A DNA stretch of 23,997 nt from Proteobacteria bacterium UBA6156 (GTDB lineage Bacteria; Pseudomonadota; Alphaproteobacteria; UBA2136; UBA6156). Below are positions 1 through 8,223 of this stretch, one piece after another. The notes under the pieces were generated by a model. The model was not told where the DNA came from. It saw only the letters and a list, made by a program, of their open reading frames with translations, and searched no databases. The first letter of the stretch is position 1. Each line of letters opens with the position of its first letter. The stretch spans positions 1 to 23,997 of the forward strand of contig DIUO01000011.1 in assembly GCA_002422365.1 (NCBI GenBank). The letters run 5' to 3'. Both the position numbers and the translations under genes were made by a program.

Positions 1-24
1 CAAATCATTATTTAAATAGCTTTA
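1..24 (-). repeat. Possible terminal-repeat remnant overlapping the trxA stop codon
   Basis: Read on the minus strand, positions 24 down to 12 are TAAAGCTATTTAA. The same 13 bases occur on the plus strand at 15246-15258, beside the MITE-like element, and resemble that element's outer end (TAAAGCTGTTTAA, 15081-15093). The first three bases are the trxA stop codon. The stretch is AT-rich in a GC-rich region. The window edge prevents seeing whether a full element follows. Confidence 0.35.
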
Positions 25-336
25 TTTCTGGCTTTCCATCCAGCTCACCAACTCCGCCTTATCCCGCAAACCCACAAGGCTCGCCACCGGCTGGCCACCC
101 TTAAACGCGATAAGCGTCGGTATGCCCCGAATGCCATACTGCACCGGCGTGTCGGTGTTTTCATCCACGTTCATTTTCACCACGGTCACGCCGTCCACTT
201 CGCTGGCGGCTTGCTCCAGCAGCGGGCTTAGCGCTTTGCAGGGGCCGCACCATTCGGCCCAAAAGTCCACCACTACCACGCCGTCGTTATCCAGCACGCT
301 GGCTTTAAATTCACTGTCGTTCACATTGGCAACCAT
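22..336 (-). CDS. trxA: Thioredoxin 1
   Basis: Small cytosolic dithiol-disulfide oxidoreductase that reduces protein disulfides and is itself reduced by thioredoxin reductase. The 104-residue product has the complete thioredoxin fold: the active site WCGPC at residues 29-33 and the cis-proline in GIPT (P73). The start at 336 (MVANVNDSEF) is preferred over an ATG nine codons upstream because a GGGGGAGAG ribosome binding site lies just before it and family members start here. The gene is last in the addB-addA-trxA run, 52 nt after addA, the order common in Alphaproteobacteria, where folC often follows (not visible here). Its TAA stop codon is part of a 13-bp AT-rich sequence related to the MITE-like element at 15081. 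Confidence 0.96.
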   Translation of the reverse strand: MVANVNDSEFKASVLDNDGVVVVDFWAEWCGPCKALSPLLEQAASEVDGVTVVKMNVDENTDTPVQYGIRGIPTLIAFKGGQPVASLVGLRDKAELVSWMESQK

Positions 337-388
337 TGCGGTCTCTCCCCCTTTTCTTAACATTCATTCACATCCGAACATCACCAAC

Positions 389-3300
389 CTAGCATCCCAA
401 CTCCACTTCATCAAGCCGTGGCGCGGCGGTCCACACAATGGCTGCCCGCAACGTGCGCGCCGGGTAGGTGGCGCGCAGCGCCCGCCCATAACCTTGCAAC
501 TGCTGCACATAAGCTGGCGGCACCTGCTCCGGCACGTCACCGGTCTTAAAATCGATAATCCACAGCGCACCCTCATACTCCACCAGCCGGTCAATGCGCC
601 CCACGCGCCCATCCACGGCCACCGCCACTTCGCTGCGCGCCCCGGCATGCCACAGCCAACCGAAGGCACGCCGCACAAGCTCCGCCTCAGCCGCCACCTC
701 CGGCGCTACCGCACGCGGCAAACCTTGCAGCAGGGCGTGCACCGCATCGCCGCGCCGCTGGGCTGCCGTCTGCTCGGGCAGGCGCACCTCCCGCTGTAGC
801 GGCTGGGCCAGCCAGCCGGGCAGGGGCAGTGGGGCCTCATCAACGTCAGTCGGCTCAGCGTCGGCCAGCTCAAATGTAGTACCGTCCACCCAAACTCCGT
901 CAGGTTCCTCGGTTCCTCGGTTTTTGGTTCCTTCCCGCACCCGCGTCCACCAGGTGTCGCTCTTGTCTTTCGCCTCCCCAAAACCAGTCACCACCAGCCA
1001 GTCCATGGCGCGGGTCATGGCCACATACAACCCGCGCAGGCTGTCGGCCCGGCGCCGCGCAGCTTCGGCGGCGGTCAGGCGGTCTTCCAGCTCACTCAGG
1101 CCCCGGGCTTGCTTCAGCAGCACCACCCCTTCGCCCCACAGCAGCGTGTCTTTGCGCATGTCGTCCAGGCTGGCCATGGTGTCGGGTAAAATCACCAGCG
1201 GCGCTTGCAGGCCTTTGCTGCCGTGCACAGTGTAAATCTTCACCCCTTGGCCGCTGGCATTCACCGGCAAATCGTCTTGCTCCAGGCGCAGTACCAGCTC
1301 GTGCAGGTGCGTGCAGCCTTCGGCCCAGCTCAGCAAACTTTCCAGCAGGTGTTCGTCGCAGCCCAGCTCCCGCGCAAGGGTTTGCACCACCGCCAACGGC
1401 GCGTGCCATTCCAGGCGGCGCAGGCTTTCCAACCACCTCTGGTCGTCGCCTTGCACATGCTCCCACCACACGGGGCTGTCGGTCGGCTTGGCCTCAGCTT
1501 GCGGCAGGGCGCGCCGGGCCAGTGCCAACAGGTCGGCATCGCTCCAGCCGCGCAGCCCTTTCAGCACTTGCGCCAGCGCCAGGTTGTCGCTGGGGTCGAA
1601 TATCCAACGCACACAGGCCACCGCATCGTCCACCTCCAACGGCTGCACGCCGCCGCCGCTGGCCACCGGCAGCCCCATGCGCCGCAGCACCCCGGCGGCC
1701 ATGGCGGCGCTGCTGTTGCGCTGCACCACCAGCATCACGTCGTCATAGCTCAAGGGCTTGCCGGTGCTGGGCATCACCACCCGGCCCACCTGCTGCTGCA
1801 ACCATGCGCCCAGCTGCTGGTAGCACGCAATATCCGCCCCATGCCCCGCTGCTGCGGCCCGTTCCTCCGGCAAGGCCCAGGGCGCTATACCTTCGTTCCG
1901 CGTCCCCCGTTCCTCATCCCTCACCAGCGGCCACAGCTCCACGCGGCTGGGGCGTGTGGCCGCCACGGCGCTGTGGGCGGGCCAGTCTTTAAAATCGCTG
2001 CCCACCACAATTTCGCCGCTGTCGCCGCTGGCAAACACACGGTCCACCAGGTCCAACACGGCCTGCCCGCTTCTAAAGCTGTGCACCAGCTCCACTTCGC
2101 GCAGGCGCGGGGCCCAGTCGCGCATCACTTCGCGCAGGCGCACAAAAAGCTCTGGCACCGCACCCTGAAACCGGAAGATACTCTGCTTCATATCCCCCAC
2201 CGCCAGCACCGTGCGCGGCGCGGCGTCGCCCACATCGCCGCTCAGTAGGCTGCGGGCCAGCCATTGCACAATGGCGTCTTGCTGGGGGTTATTGTCTTGG
2301 GCTTCATCCACCACCAGGTGCTTAAACCGCCGGTCAAGCCCATACCACACCCACTCGCTCAAGCCCGCATCAGCCGCCGCCAGCAGGCGCTCCAAACCAT
2401 CCAACAGGTCGGTATAGTCCACCAGGCCTTCACGCTGCTTGCGCTGCACGTAAGCGCCGCGCACGGCGGCGGCCCACAGCAGCGCCGCACGGGTCACGTC
2501 AAACCCCCTATACACCCGCCGCAACCGCACTTGCTCCGCCATGTTCTCGGCGGCCGCTACCAGCACGGCCACATCGGCGTTATCCAGCACGCTCAGCTCA
2601 GCCTTCGTAAACAACCGCGCGCGCGCCGTGTTTTTATCGGTCAGCAAAAAGCTCCGCCAGGCATCTTCCCGCAGCGCCTCGGGGGCCTCCAGCACGGCAC
2701 GGGCTCCGGTGTCCGGCAGGGCGGCCACCACCCGGCGCAAGGCGGCCCATTCGGGCGCGGTGGGCAGCAGCGGTTGCCCGGCATCTTCGCGCCCGGCAAG
2801 CCCCAGCTCTTGCTCCAACTGGGCCAGCACCCCTGCCAGGCCCGGCCCCTGCACCAGCGCCGCCAGGCGGTGCCAATGGGTCAGCACCAGCCGGGTCAGG
2901 TCTTCCCAGCCTTGCTCGCCCAGCTCATCCAGCAGGGTGGCCAAATACCCCGCCAGCGGGCCCTGCACCTGCACCAGCAAGTCATGCTGAATCTCCCGCA
3001 GCAACCGCTTCTGCATGCCGTCCTCCAGCACCTCAAAATCGGGCGGAAGCCCGGCTTCCACCGTAAAGCGGCTCAGCATGTGCTGGGCCAGGCCATGAAT
3101 CGTCGCCACCAGCGGCGGCGCCTTGCGCACCTCCACCGCCAGCTGGCGCACCCTCGCGGCCAGGTCTTGCCCTGCCGGAAGGCTCACCCCCAACGCCGCC
3201 ACCTCGGCGGCCAGCGCGGCATCGTCTTTATCGGCCCAGGCTTGCAGCCGCAGCGGCAGGCGGGCGGCCATTTCGGCGGCTCCGGCTTTGGTAAAGGTCA

Positions 3301-3487
3301 GCGCTAAAATCTGCCGGGGCTCAAGCTGCGGGTCGGCCAGCAGCAGCGCCAGCATGCGGCGGGTCAGCACCTCGGTTTTGCCGGTGCCCGCGTTGGCCGA
3401 AATCCACACACTCCCACCCACATCCAAAGCCAGTGCCTGCGCCTCGGCCGCTTGGAGAAGAATCGCCGGGTCAAACGTACTACGCAT
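389..3487 (-). CDS. addA: AddA helicase-nuclease, double-strand break repair
   Basis: Subunit of the AddAB helicase-nuclease, which resects DNA ends for RecA loading. The 1032-residue protein shows an SF1/UvrD helicase core: Walker A AGTGKT (33-38), Walker B VVDEAQD (392-398), GDMKQSIFRFQG (431-442), SFRSG (470-474), VHGSKG (754-759) and YVAMTRAMD (821-829). A C-terminal PD-(D/E)XK nuclease follows, with RIDR (964-967), IIDFKTG (D979, K981) and QLQGY (996-1000). The start at 3487 overlaps the addB stop by 8 nt and has AAGGGGG upstream; a longer frame to 3676 lies inside addB and is unlikely. Two in-frame stretches rich in E, R, G, N and T (residues 524-533 and 849-864) are encoded by short tandem repeats and look like insertions in non-conserved loops. 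The nuclease motifs are intact, so the protein should be functional. Confidence 0.95.
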   Translation of the reverse strand: MRSTFDPAILLQAAEAQALALDVGGSVWISANAGTGKTEVLTRRMLALLLADPQLEPRQILALTFTKAGAAEMAARLPLRLQAWADKDDAALAAEVAALGVSLPAGQDLAARVRQLAVEVRKAPPLVATIHGLAQHMLSRFTVEAGLPPDFEVLEDGMQKRLLREIQHDLLVQVQGPLAGYLATLLDELGEQGWEDLTRLVLTHWHRLAALVQGPGLAGVLAQLEQELGLAGREDAGQPLLPTAPEWAALRRVVAALPDTGARAVLEAPEALREDAWRSFLLTDKNTARARLFTKAELSVLDNADVAVLVAAAENMAEQVRLRRVYRGFDVTRAALLWAAAVRGAYVQRKQREGLVDYTDLLDGLERLLAAADAGLSEWVWYGLDRRFKHLVVDEAQDNNPQQDAIVQWLARSLLSGDVGDAAPRTVLAVGDMKQSIFRFQGAVPELFVRLREVMRDWAPRLREVELVHSFRSGQAVLDLVDRVFASGDSGEIVVGSDFKDWPAHSAVAATRPSRVELWPLVRDEERGTRNEGIAPWALPEERAAAAGHGADIACYQQLGAWLQQQVGRVVMPSTGKPLSYDDVMLVVQRNSSAAMAAGVLRRMGLPVASGGGVQPLEVDDAVACVRWIFDPSDNLALAQVLKGLRGWSDADLLALARRALPQAEAKPTDSPVWWEHVQGDDQRWLESLRRLEWHAPLAVVQTLARELGCDEHLLESLLSWAEGCTHLHELVLRLEQDDLPVNASGQGVKIYTVHGSKGLQAPLVILPDTMASLDDMRKDTLLWGEGVVLLKQARGLSELEDRLTAAEAARRRADSLRGLYVAMTRAMDWLVVTGFGEAKDKSDTWWTRVREGTKNRGTEEPDGVWVDGTTFELADAEPTDVDEAPLPLPGWLAQPLQREVRLPEQTAAQRRGDAVHALLQGLPRAVAPEVAAEAELVRRAFGWLWHAGARSEVAVAVDGRVGRIDRLVEYEGALWIIDFKTGDVPEQVPPAYVQQLQGYGRALRATYPARTLRAAIVWTAAPRLDEVELGC
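903..932 (-). repeat. In-frame 7-8 nt tandem repeat inside addA
   Basis: On the plus strand the unit TTCCTCGG is repeated and followed by a degenerate TTTTTGG and TTCC. Read in the addA frame it gives EGTKNRGTEEP, between the last helicase motif and the nuclease domain. The 12-mer CCTCGGTTCCTC (907-918) occurs again at 22963-22974 at the end of pnp. Confidence 0.55.
1894..1923 (-). repeat. In-frame heptamer array inside addA
   Basis: Four consecutive degenerate heptamers on the plus strand: CGTTCCG, CGTCCCC, CGTTCCT, CATCCCT. In the addA frame they encode about ten residues, DEERGTRNEG (524-533), in the variable region between helicase motif IV and the later helicase motifs. The unit resembles the NTCCTAN heptamers before dsbB (21393-21427). 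Confidence 0.55.
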
Positions 3488-5831
3488 GCACAGCCCCCTT
3501 GCGGCGGCACACCCCGGCCAGGTTGCAGGTGGTGCAGTGGCCGGTGGCTTGCAGGCCGCCGCCTTGCGGGTCGGGCAGGGCGGCAAAGGTCTGGCCTTCT
3601 CGGTAGGCTTCCACCAGCCGGGCCACACCCTGCTCCACCGGCGCCAGCAGCTTGTCAAGCTGGGCACCCTCGGCACGCTTCACTTCCAGCGGCTTGGTGC
3701 CATAACCACGCAATTGCCAATATTCCACCGCCGCCACATCCGCCTCCATCAGCCATGCTTCCAGCGCCAGTTGGGGCTTTATGCCCGCCGCCACACTGCT
3801 CCACGCCGGGGGCGTACCGGTTTTAAAATCAACAATCACCGCTCCCGCCGCATCCGCTTCCACCCGGTCGAGCGTCGCCGCCACCGTCACTCCCCCCACA
3901 TCTTTGGCCAATTTTTGCTCCACCCCCGCCACACCGCGGCCCTGGGCGTGCCACTGGGCTGCCAGCGCGGGCGCCAGCTTGGCAAATTTGCCGCGCCAAA
4001 TCGCCCGCACCACCGGCTCTTCCTTAGCCAGTTCGTCTTCGCCCAGCGCACACATGGCGGCGGCCATAGCAGCCGGGTCGTTAGGGGGAGCAGCCAAAAA
4101 AGCCCTGCCCACCCGCTCCAGCCAGCGGTGCACCAGCAACCCGGCGCGGCGGGCATCGGGCTGGGGCAGCAGCGGGTCGGGCGGCGCCAGTTTCAAAATG
4201 CGTTCTCCCAGCGCGCGGTAGGGGCAGGCCAGCAGGGTTTCCACAAAGCTCGCGCTCCAGCGCTTGGGCCACAGGCTACCCTGCGGAACAAACGCGCCCA
4301 ACTGCTCCACCGCCCGCACCCTGCCGCGCCGTAACCTTTGGGCCAGCGCCACCATCTCCACATCCGGCTGGCATGTCACTCCGGTCAGGTAGCGGCTGCG
4401 CACGGTTTCTTTGCCTTCCACCCGGGCCGCGCGGGTCACCAGCACATGGTCGTGCCCGCCGTGCAGCAGGCTCTCCAACTCCGTGCCCATCCGCAACGCC
4501 TTGTGGGCATTGTCCGGAAGGCCCAGCGCGCGCAGGTGGGGCTCGCTCAGCCAGCTGTCGCTGTGGGGGGTGGGCCAGGTGCCTTCCACACAGCCGCAGG
4601 CCACCACAAAGTCAAAGTCCAGCAAGCGCGCCTCCAGCGGGCCGAGCATCACAATCCCCTCTGCCCCCGCCACAGCCACAGGCGTTACCGCCAGCAAGCG
4701 CTTCAGCAGCGCCTGCCAGTCGGCGCCGTCCAGCCGATACTCCTCACCCTGCACCCGCAACAACGCCTCCTGCAGCAGCTCCGTCCCTTCGTCATCATAG
4801 CCGTGGGTGGCCATCAGCTCGCGCCATTGGCTCAGGCTGCGCGCGCGCGCTCCCCAAGGCTGGCCGGCGGTCAGCTTGCGGCCCAGCGGAGTCGCGGCCA
4901 GGCAACCGGCTTGTCCTACAGTCACAGGCAAGCCCCATCCGTTCAGCAGCCCCGCCACGCGCTGCATCAGCCGCACCGAGGGGCTGACCACCCCAACGCG
5001 CGCCACCCCGGCCTGCACCGCACGGCGCACCGCCAGCGCGGCCACCCAGGCTTCGTCCCATTCGCTTTCGGCCACCGCCTCCTGCCGCAATCCCACCGGC
5101 GGCAACGGCACCTCCAGGGCCTTTATGGCCAGCTTTTCCTGCAAGCGGCCAGCTAATTCGACCGTGGCAGGCCCCAGCACGGGCACCAGCACGGTGGCGG
5201 CGGCACGTATCACCGCCTGCGCGGCCGGAGTCCCATCCACCACCCCGGCCACCACCGTCAGCCAGCGGCTTGCGGGGTCCAATATAACCTCCGCCGCCTG
5301 CTCCAAAATCCTGCGCTCAGCCTCACCGGGCCACATGGCCCCGCGTGCCGCCAGCCAGCGCGCCATGTGCTGGGCCATATGCAGCAGCACGTCGGCCTGG
5401 CGTTCCCACAAACCCAGCATGTGGGGCGGCAGGGTGGTGCGCAGTTGGGCGGGGGTTATACCGTGCTGGGCCAGGCGGTCGAGCACTTCACACAGGCTGT
5501 CCGCCTGCCGCCACAGCCGCTCGCCCTGCACCGGTTCATCGGCGCCATAATGCTGGCGCAAAGCCCGCACAAGTTCCAGTTTCGCCACCACCATATCCAC
5601 CGTCGCGGGTGGGGCAATACCCAGCAGCTCCGCCAACTCGCCCGAGCCCCGCAGCGGCGTAATGGCCGGCAACATGCCGCAGTGGTTCTCGCTCAGCAGG
5701 CTGCGCAACCGCGCCGCCACCCGCGCGGTGGGCACCAGCACCAGCACTTGCGGCCATTGCTCGGGCGTAAAGCGGGCCCGCAGCTGCCCGGCAAGGGCAT
5801 GGCAGAACCCCTGTGCCGTTCCCCGTGCCAT
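3480..5831 (-). CDS. addB: AddB nuclease subunit, double-strand break repair
   Basis: Partner of AddA; it carries the second nuclease and an iron-sulfur cluster. In the 783-residue protein the C-terminal nuclease shows LDR (about 654-656) and VDFKTG (D668, K670). Four cysteines fit the AddB Fe-S staple: C536 in ACPYRAL and C766, C769, C775 in CTTCNLAGVC. The N-terminus (VLVLVPTARVAARLR) resembles the inactivated helicase domain of alphaproteobacterial AddB, with no Walker A. It is somewhat shorter than the roughly 1000 residues I associate with alpha-type AddB; the loss seems spread over the helicase-like part, because both ends are present. The stop overlaps the addA start by 8 nt, and the start lies 3 nt after the preceding stop codon, so translation is probably coupled. 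Confidence 0.92.
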   Translation of the reverse strand: MARGTAQGFCHALAGQLRARFTPEQWPQVLVLVPTARVAARLRSLLSENHCGMLPAITPLRGSGELAELLGIAPPATVDMVVAKLELVRALRQHYGADEPVQGERLWRQADSLCEVLDRLAQHGITPAQLRTTLPPHMLGLWERQADVLLHMAQHMARWLAARGAMWPGEAERRILEQAAEVILDPASRWLTVVAGVVDGTPAAQAVIRAAATVLVPVLGPATVELAGRLQEKLAIKALEVPLPPVGLRQEAVAESEWDEAWVAALAVRRAVQAGVARVGVVSPSVRLMQRVAGLLNGWGLPVTVGQAGCLAATPLGRKLTAGQPWGARARSLSQWRELMATHGYDDEGTELLQEALLRVQGEEYRLDGADWQALLKRLLAVTPVAVAGAEGIVMLGPLEARLLDFDFVVACGCVEGTWPTPHSDSWLSEPHLRALGLPDNAHKALRMGTELESLLHGGHDHVLVTRAARVEGKETVRSRYLTGVTCQPDVEMVALAQRLRRGRVRAVEQLGAFVPQGSLWPKRWSASFVETLLACPYRALGERILKLAPPDPLLPQPDARRAGLLVHRWLERVGRAFLAAPPNDPAAMAAAMCALGEDELAKEEPVVRAIWRGKFAKLAPALAAQWHAQGRGVAGVEQKLAKDVGGVTVAATLDRVEADAAGAVIVDFKTGTPPAWSSVAAGIKPQLALEAWLMEADVAAVEYWQLRGYGTKPLEVKRAEGAQLDKLLAPVEQGVARLVEAYREGQTFAALPDPQGGGLQATGHCTTCNLAGVCRRKGAVHA

Positions 5832-5834
5832 AGC

Positions 5835-6566
5835 CTAGCGCCCCGTCACATAGGCGCGGGCAAGTTCCAACCCCTGGTGGGTGCCAATTTCGCGCCAGCC
5901 GCCGGTATAAAGCCAGCCATGCAGGCGCTTCATCGCGCGTAAATCGTCCCACAGCATGTTCAGGCTGAAGCGCTCCGGCAGGGTCGGCGCCATAAACAGC
6001 GCGGGCGTGGTCACATGCACCCCGCCGTAAATCACGTCCCAGGTCTCGCGCGGCGGCGTGCGGCTCAGCATCTTGGTTTTCTTGTCGAATTTAAAATCCC
6101 CCAACGGCAGAAAATCCTTCGTGTCCTTGGTGCTCACCACCGCCAGCAGCGCGTCGTGCACGCGGGGGTCAAAGGCTGCCATCAGCGGCTTCAGCAAGGG
6201 CTTTACCTCTTCCAGCCACACCGCGTCGCTGTTCACCACCACAAAGGGGCCGTCGCCCAGCAGCGGCAACGCTTTTTTAATCCCACCGCCGGTTTCCAGC
6301 AAGGTGTCCTCGTGGCTAAAGCGCACGGTCATGCCGCTCGGCGTTGCCGCACGCACGGCGGTTTCCAGCATGGGCGCCAGGTAGTGGGTGTTCATCACCA
6401 CGTGCCGAATCCCCGCCGCCGCCAGCATCTCCAGCGTGCGTATCACCACGGGCTTGCCGCCCACATTCAGCAGCGGCTTGGGCATGGTGTCGGTCAGCGG
6501 CCGCAGGCGGCTGCCCACCCCGGCGGCCAGCACCATAGCGGTTGTGATGGGGGTGGCTTTGCTCAT
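5835..6566 (-). CDS. murU: MurU-like sugar-phosphate nucleotidyltransferase
   Basis: The 243-residue protein has the nucleotidyltransferase signature LAAGVGSRLRPLTDTMPKPLL (13-33, with K30) and a Rossmann-like continuation. By family it would transfer UMP to a sugar 1-phosphate. Its position directly after the AmgK domain points to MurU, which makes UDP-MurNAc from MurNAc 1-phosphate in the anhydromuropeptide recycling route known from Pseudomonas and Caulobacter. The specificity is inferred from context; a mannose-1-phosphate guanylyltransferase annotation is the common alternative. There are 9 nt between the upstream stop and this start, and 3 nt to addB, so it is mid-operon. No strong ribosome binding site is visible, consistent with translational coupling. 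Confidence 0.85.
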   Translation of the reverse strand: MSKATPITTAMVLAAGVGSRLRPLTDTMPKPLLNVGGKPVVIRTLEMLAAAGIRHVVMNTHYLAPMLETAVRAATPSGMTVRFSHEDTLLETGGGIKKALPLLGDGPFVVVNSDAVWLEEVKPLLKPLMAAFDPRVHDALLAVVSTKDTKDFLPLGDFKFDKKTKMLSRTPPRETWDVIYGGVHVTTPALFMAPTLPERFSLNMLWDDLRAMKRLHGWLYTGGWREIGTHQGLELARAYVTGR

Positions 6567-6575
6567 AGCCCGGTT

Positions 6576-8123
6576 TTAAGCCGCTTCGGCCATGCGCGCA
6601 AGGCCCGGTTGTTCCCATTCCTGCATAAAAGCGACAATCTCCGCCAGCGCCGGGTTGGCATAGCTCTGGTGGGCAACGTCCCAGGTGCGGGGTATAAAGC
6701 GTTTAGGCCCGGCGGCTTTGCCGTCGCGCACATAAATCCGCGCAAGCCCGCCTAAAATCCGGCTGCAATGGTGCAGGCTGGCAATATCCAGGGTGTGGGC
6801 CAACATCTCGGGTGCCAGCTCCAGGCTGGCGGCCGCACGGGCCAGCATAGCCTGCTCCATGGCGTCGTTCCGGGGCCGCCGGATATCCCGCAACAAAATC
6901 GCAAGGTCGGTTACAATCGGTGTCTGCTTGGCATCCTGAATATCAATCAGTCCAAAATGGGTTATCGAGGGCTCATCTCCCAGCAACAGCATATTGGTGG
7001 CTTGGTAATCCCACGGCATGGTGCCTTGGGGTATGGTCTCAAAGGCCGCAAACTGGGCTTGCCATAAATCCATATAGTGGCTGCGTTCGGCCACACTGGT
7101 CGCATGGCCGCGCACCATGGGCATATACCAGTCGGTAAAGCGTGCGGCATCAATCCACCAGTCGCGCGGCGTAAAGGTGCGGCCACCGGGGCGGGGCGGG
7201 GTGCGGCACAGGTGGCAAAGCACATCTACCGCCACGCCATACCACGCCCGCGCCTCATCACCTTTCACATTGGCCAGCGCCCGGTTGCCAAAGTCCTCCA
7301 AAAGCAGATAACCCGCCTCCTCATCGCGTCCATATTCACGCGGCGCACGCAACCCCTGAGAAATATAAAACGCCGCAACTTCGGCAAATTCCTTCACTCC
7401 TTCCATGGGGGCGGGGGCGTCCATCAGCATGCGGGTTTCGCCATTGGCCAGCCTAACGCGCCAATAACTGCGGAAACTCCAATCCCCTCCCAGATTTTCA
7501 ACCGTGGCATCGTTCAGGCCCAAACGGTCTAAAAACGCCTGTTGGGCAGCGGGGTCTCGCGGGCGCCTTACGGCATCAAACATCAGCCCAAAGCGCCGTT
7601 GCCAGCTACGGCTGCCGCGCAGGGTGGCCACCCTGCTGCCTTCGGTGCTCCCGGCTTCCAGCGCCACCGTCAGCACACCTGGGTTGTTCATTTCCTGGAT
7701 GTGGTAATGCAAATAATCCGGTTGTTCGGCCGCCAGCAAAGCGCCGCCTTTATCCGGCCATTCAGCCACAATCACCCCATGCTGGCGGTAGTGTTCCAAT
7801 CCCAACCCATCCAGTTCTTCGGGGGTTTTCAGGCGGTAGCAATCCACATGGGCCACCGGCACGCGCGGGGTGGTGTCATACAGCTGAACCAACGTATAAG
7901 TGGGGCTCGGCACATCCCCTTTATGGCCAAGGGCCTGCAGCAGATACCGACAAAACGTACTCTTGCCCGCACCCAAATCACCTTCCAGCCGCAGCAGGTC
8001 TCCGGCCAGCAGGTAACGGGCTATCAGGGTCGCCAGCTCGGCAGTGGCGGCTTCGTTGGGTAAATCGCAAACAAGGGTGGGGCACATATACTGGCCCGGC
8101 AAAGGGGTGCGGAGGGTCATCAT
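6576..8123 (-). CDS. tsaE-amgK: TsaE ATPase fused to AmgK-type sugar kinase
   Basis: Bifunctional protein of about 515 residues. Residues 1-155 are TsaE, the ATPase of the t6A37 tRNA-modification complex: Walker A GDLGAGKS (48-55), SPTYTLVQLY (73-82), HVDCYRL (92-98) and EWPDKG (121-126). Residues from about 185 are an aminoglycoside-phosphotransferase-like kinase matching AmgK (N-acetylmuramate/N-acetylglucosamine anomeric kinase), with catalytic WDYQATN (D372, N377) and metal-binding LIDIQD (D394). The usual histidine before the catalytic Asp is replaced by tryptophan. This fusion is known in Alphaproteobacteria. The start at 8123 is chosen because TsaE homology begins about 20 residues later and a TATAAT box ends 6 nt before the ATG; an in-frame extension to 8201 would run through the aspS terminator. 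The downstream murU-like gene completes the recycling pair. Confidence 0.9.
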   Translation of the reverse strand: MMTLRTPLPGQYMCPTLVCDLPNEAATAELATLIARYLLAGDLLRLEGDLGAGKSTFCRYLLQALGHKGDVPSPTYTLVQLYDTTPRVPVAHVDCYRLKTPEELDGLGLEHYRQHGVIVAEWPDKGGALLAAEQPDYLHYHIQEMNNPGVLTVALEAGSTEGSRVATLRGSRSWQRRFGLMFDAVRRPRDPAAQQAFLDRLGLNDATVENLGGDWSFRSYWRVRLANGETRMLMDAPAPMEGVKEFAEVAAFYISQGLRAPREYGRDEEAGYLLLEDFGNRALANVKGDEARAWYGVAVDVLCHLCRTPPRPGGRTFTPRDWWIDAARFTDWYMPMVRGHATSVAERSHYMDLWQAQFAAFETIPQGTMPWDYQATNMLLLGDEPSITHFGLIDIQDAKQTPIVTDLAILLRDIRRPRNDAMEQAMLARAAASLELAPEMLAHTLDIASLHHCSRILGGLARIYVRDGKAAGPKRFIPRTWDVAHQSYANPALAEIVAFMQEWEQPGLARMAEAA

Positions 8124-8135
8124 GCCCCCATTATA
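8124..8135 (-). promoter_or_regulatory. -10 box 6 nt before tsaE-amgK ATG (leaderless candidate)
   Basis: Read on the minus strand, TATAAT (8135-8130) is followed by GGGGGC and then ATG (8123). A start site 7 nt beyond the -10 would fall on the A of the ATG. No clear -35 is present at normal spacing and no spaced Shine-Dalgarno exists. Confidence 0.5.
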
Positions 8136-8172
8136 GCGCCAAATACCAAGTGTGTATGCGCCTTGCACGCCA

Positions 8173-8199
8173 AAAAGGCAGCCGCCCGAGGGCGGCTGC
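8173..8199 (-). terminator. Rho-independent terminator of aspS
   Basis: GCAGCCGCCC and its exact complement GGGCGGCTGC (8178-8187 and 8190-8199) form a 10-bp stem, followed on the minus strand by CTTTTT. It lies 25 nt after the aspS stop and before the tsaE-amgK promoter. Confidence 0.85.
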
Positions 8200-8223
8200 A
8201 AGGCGTACCTTAAGTGGCAGGGG

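Noticed and set aside
122..799. Long open frame on the plus strand opposite trxA and addA
   Set aside because: High GC creates open frames opposite real genes; no ribosome binding site and no recognisable protein, while the minus strand encodes conserved TrxA and AddA.
2264..3307. 347-codon plus-strand frame opposite addA
   Set aside because: Antisense to the conserved helicase domain; composition is His/Gln-rich as expected for a GC-rich shadow frame.
3488..3676. Extended N-terminus of AddA (63 extra codons)
   Set aside because: It lies inside addB, has no homology to AddA, and the inner ATG has a ribosome binding site overlapping the addB stop.
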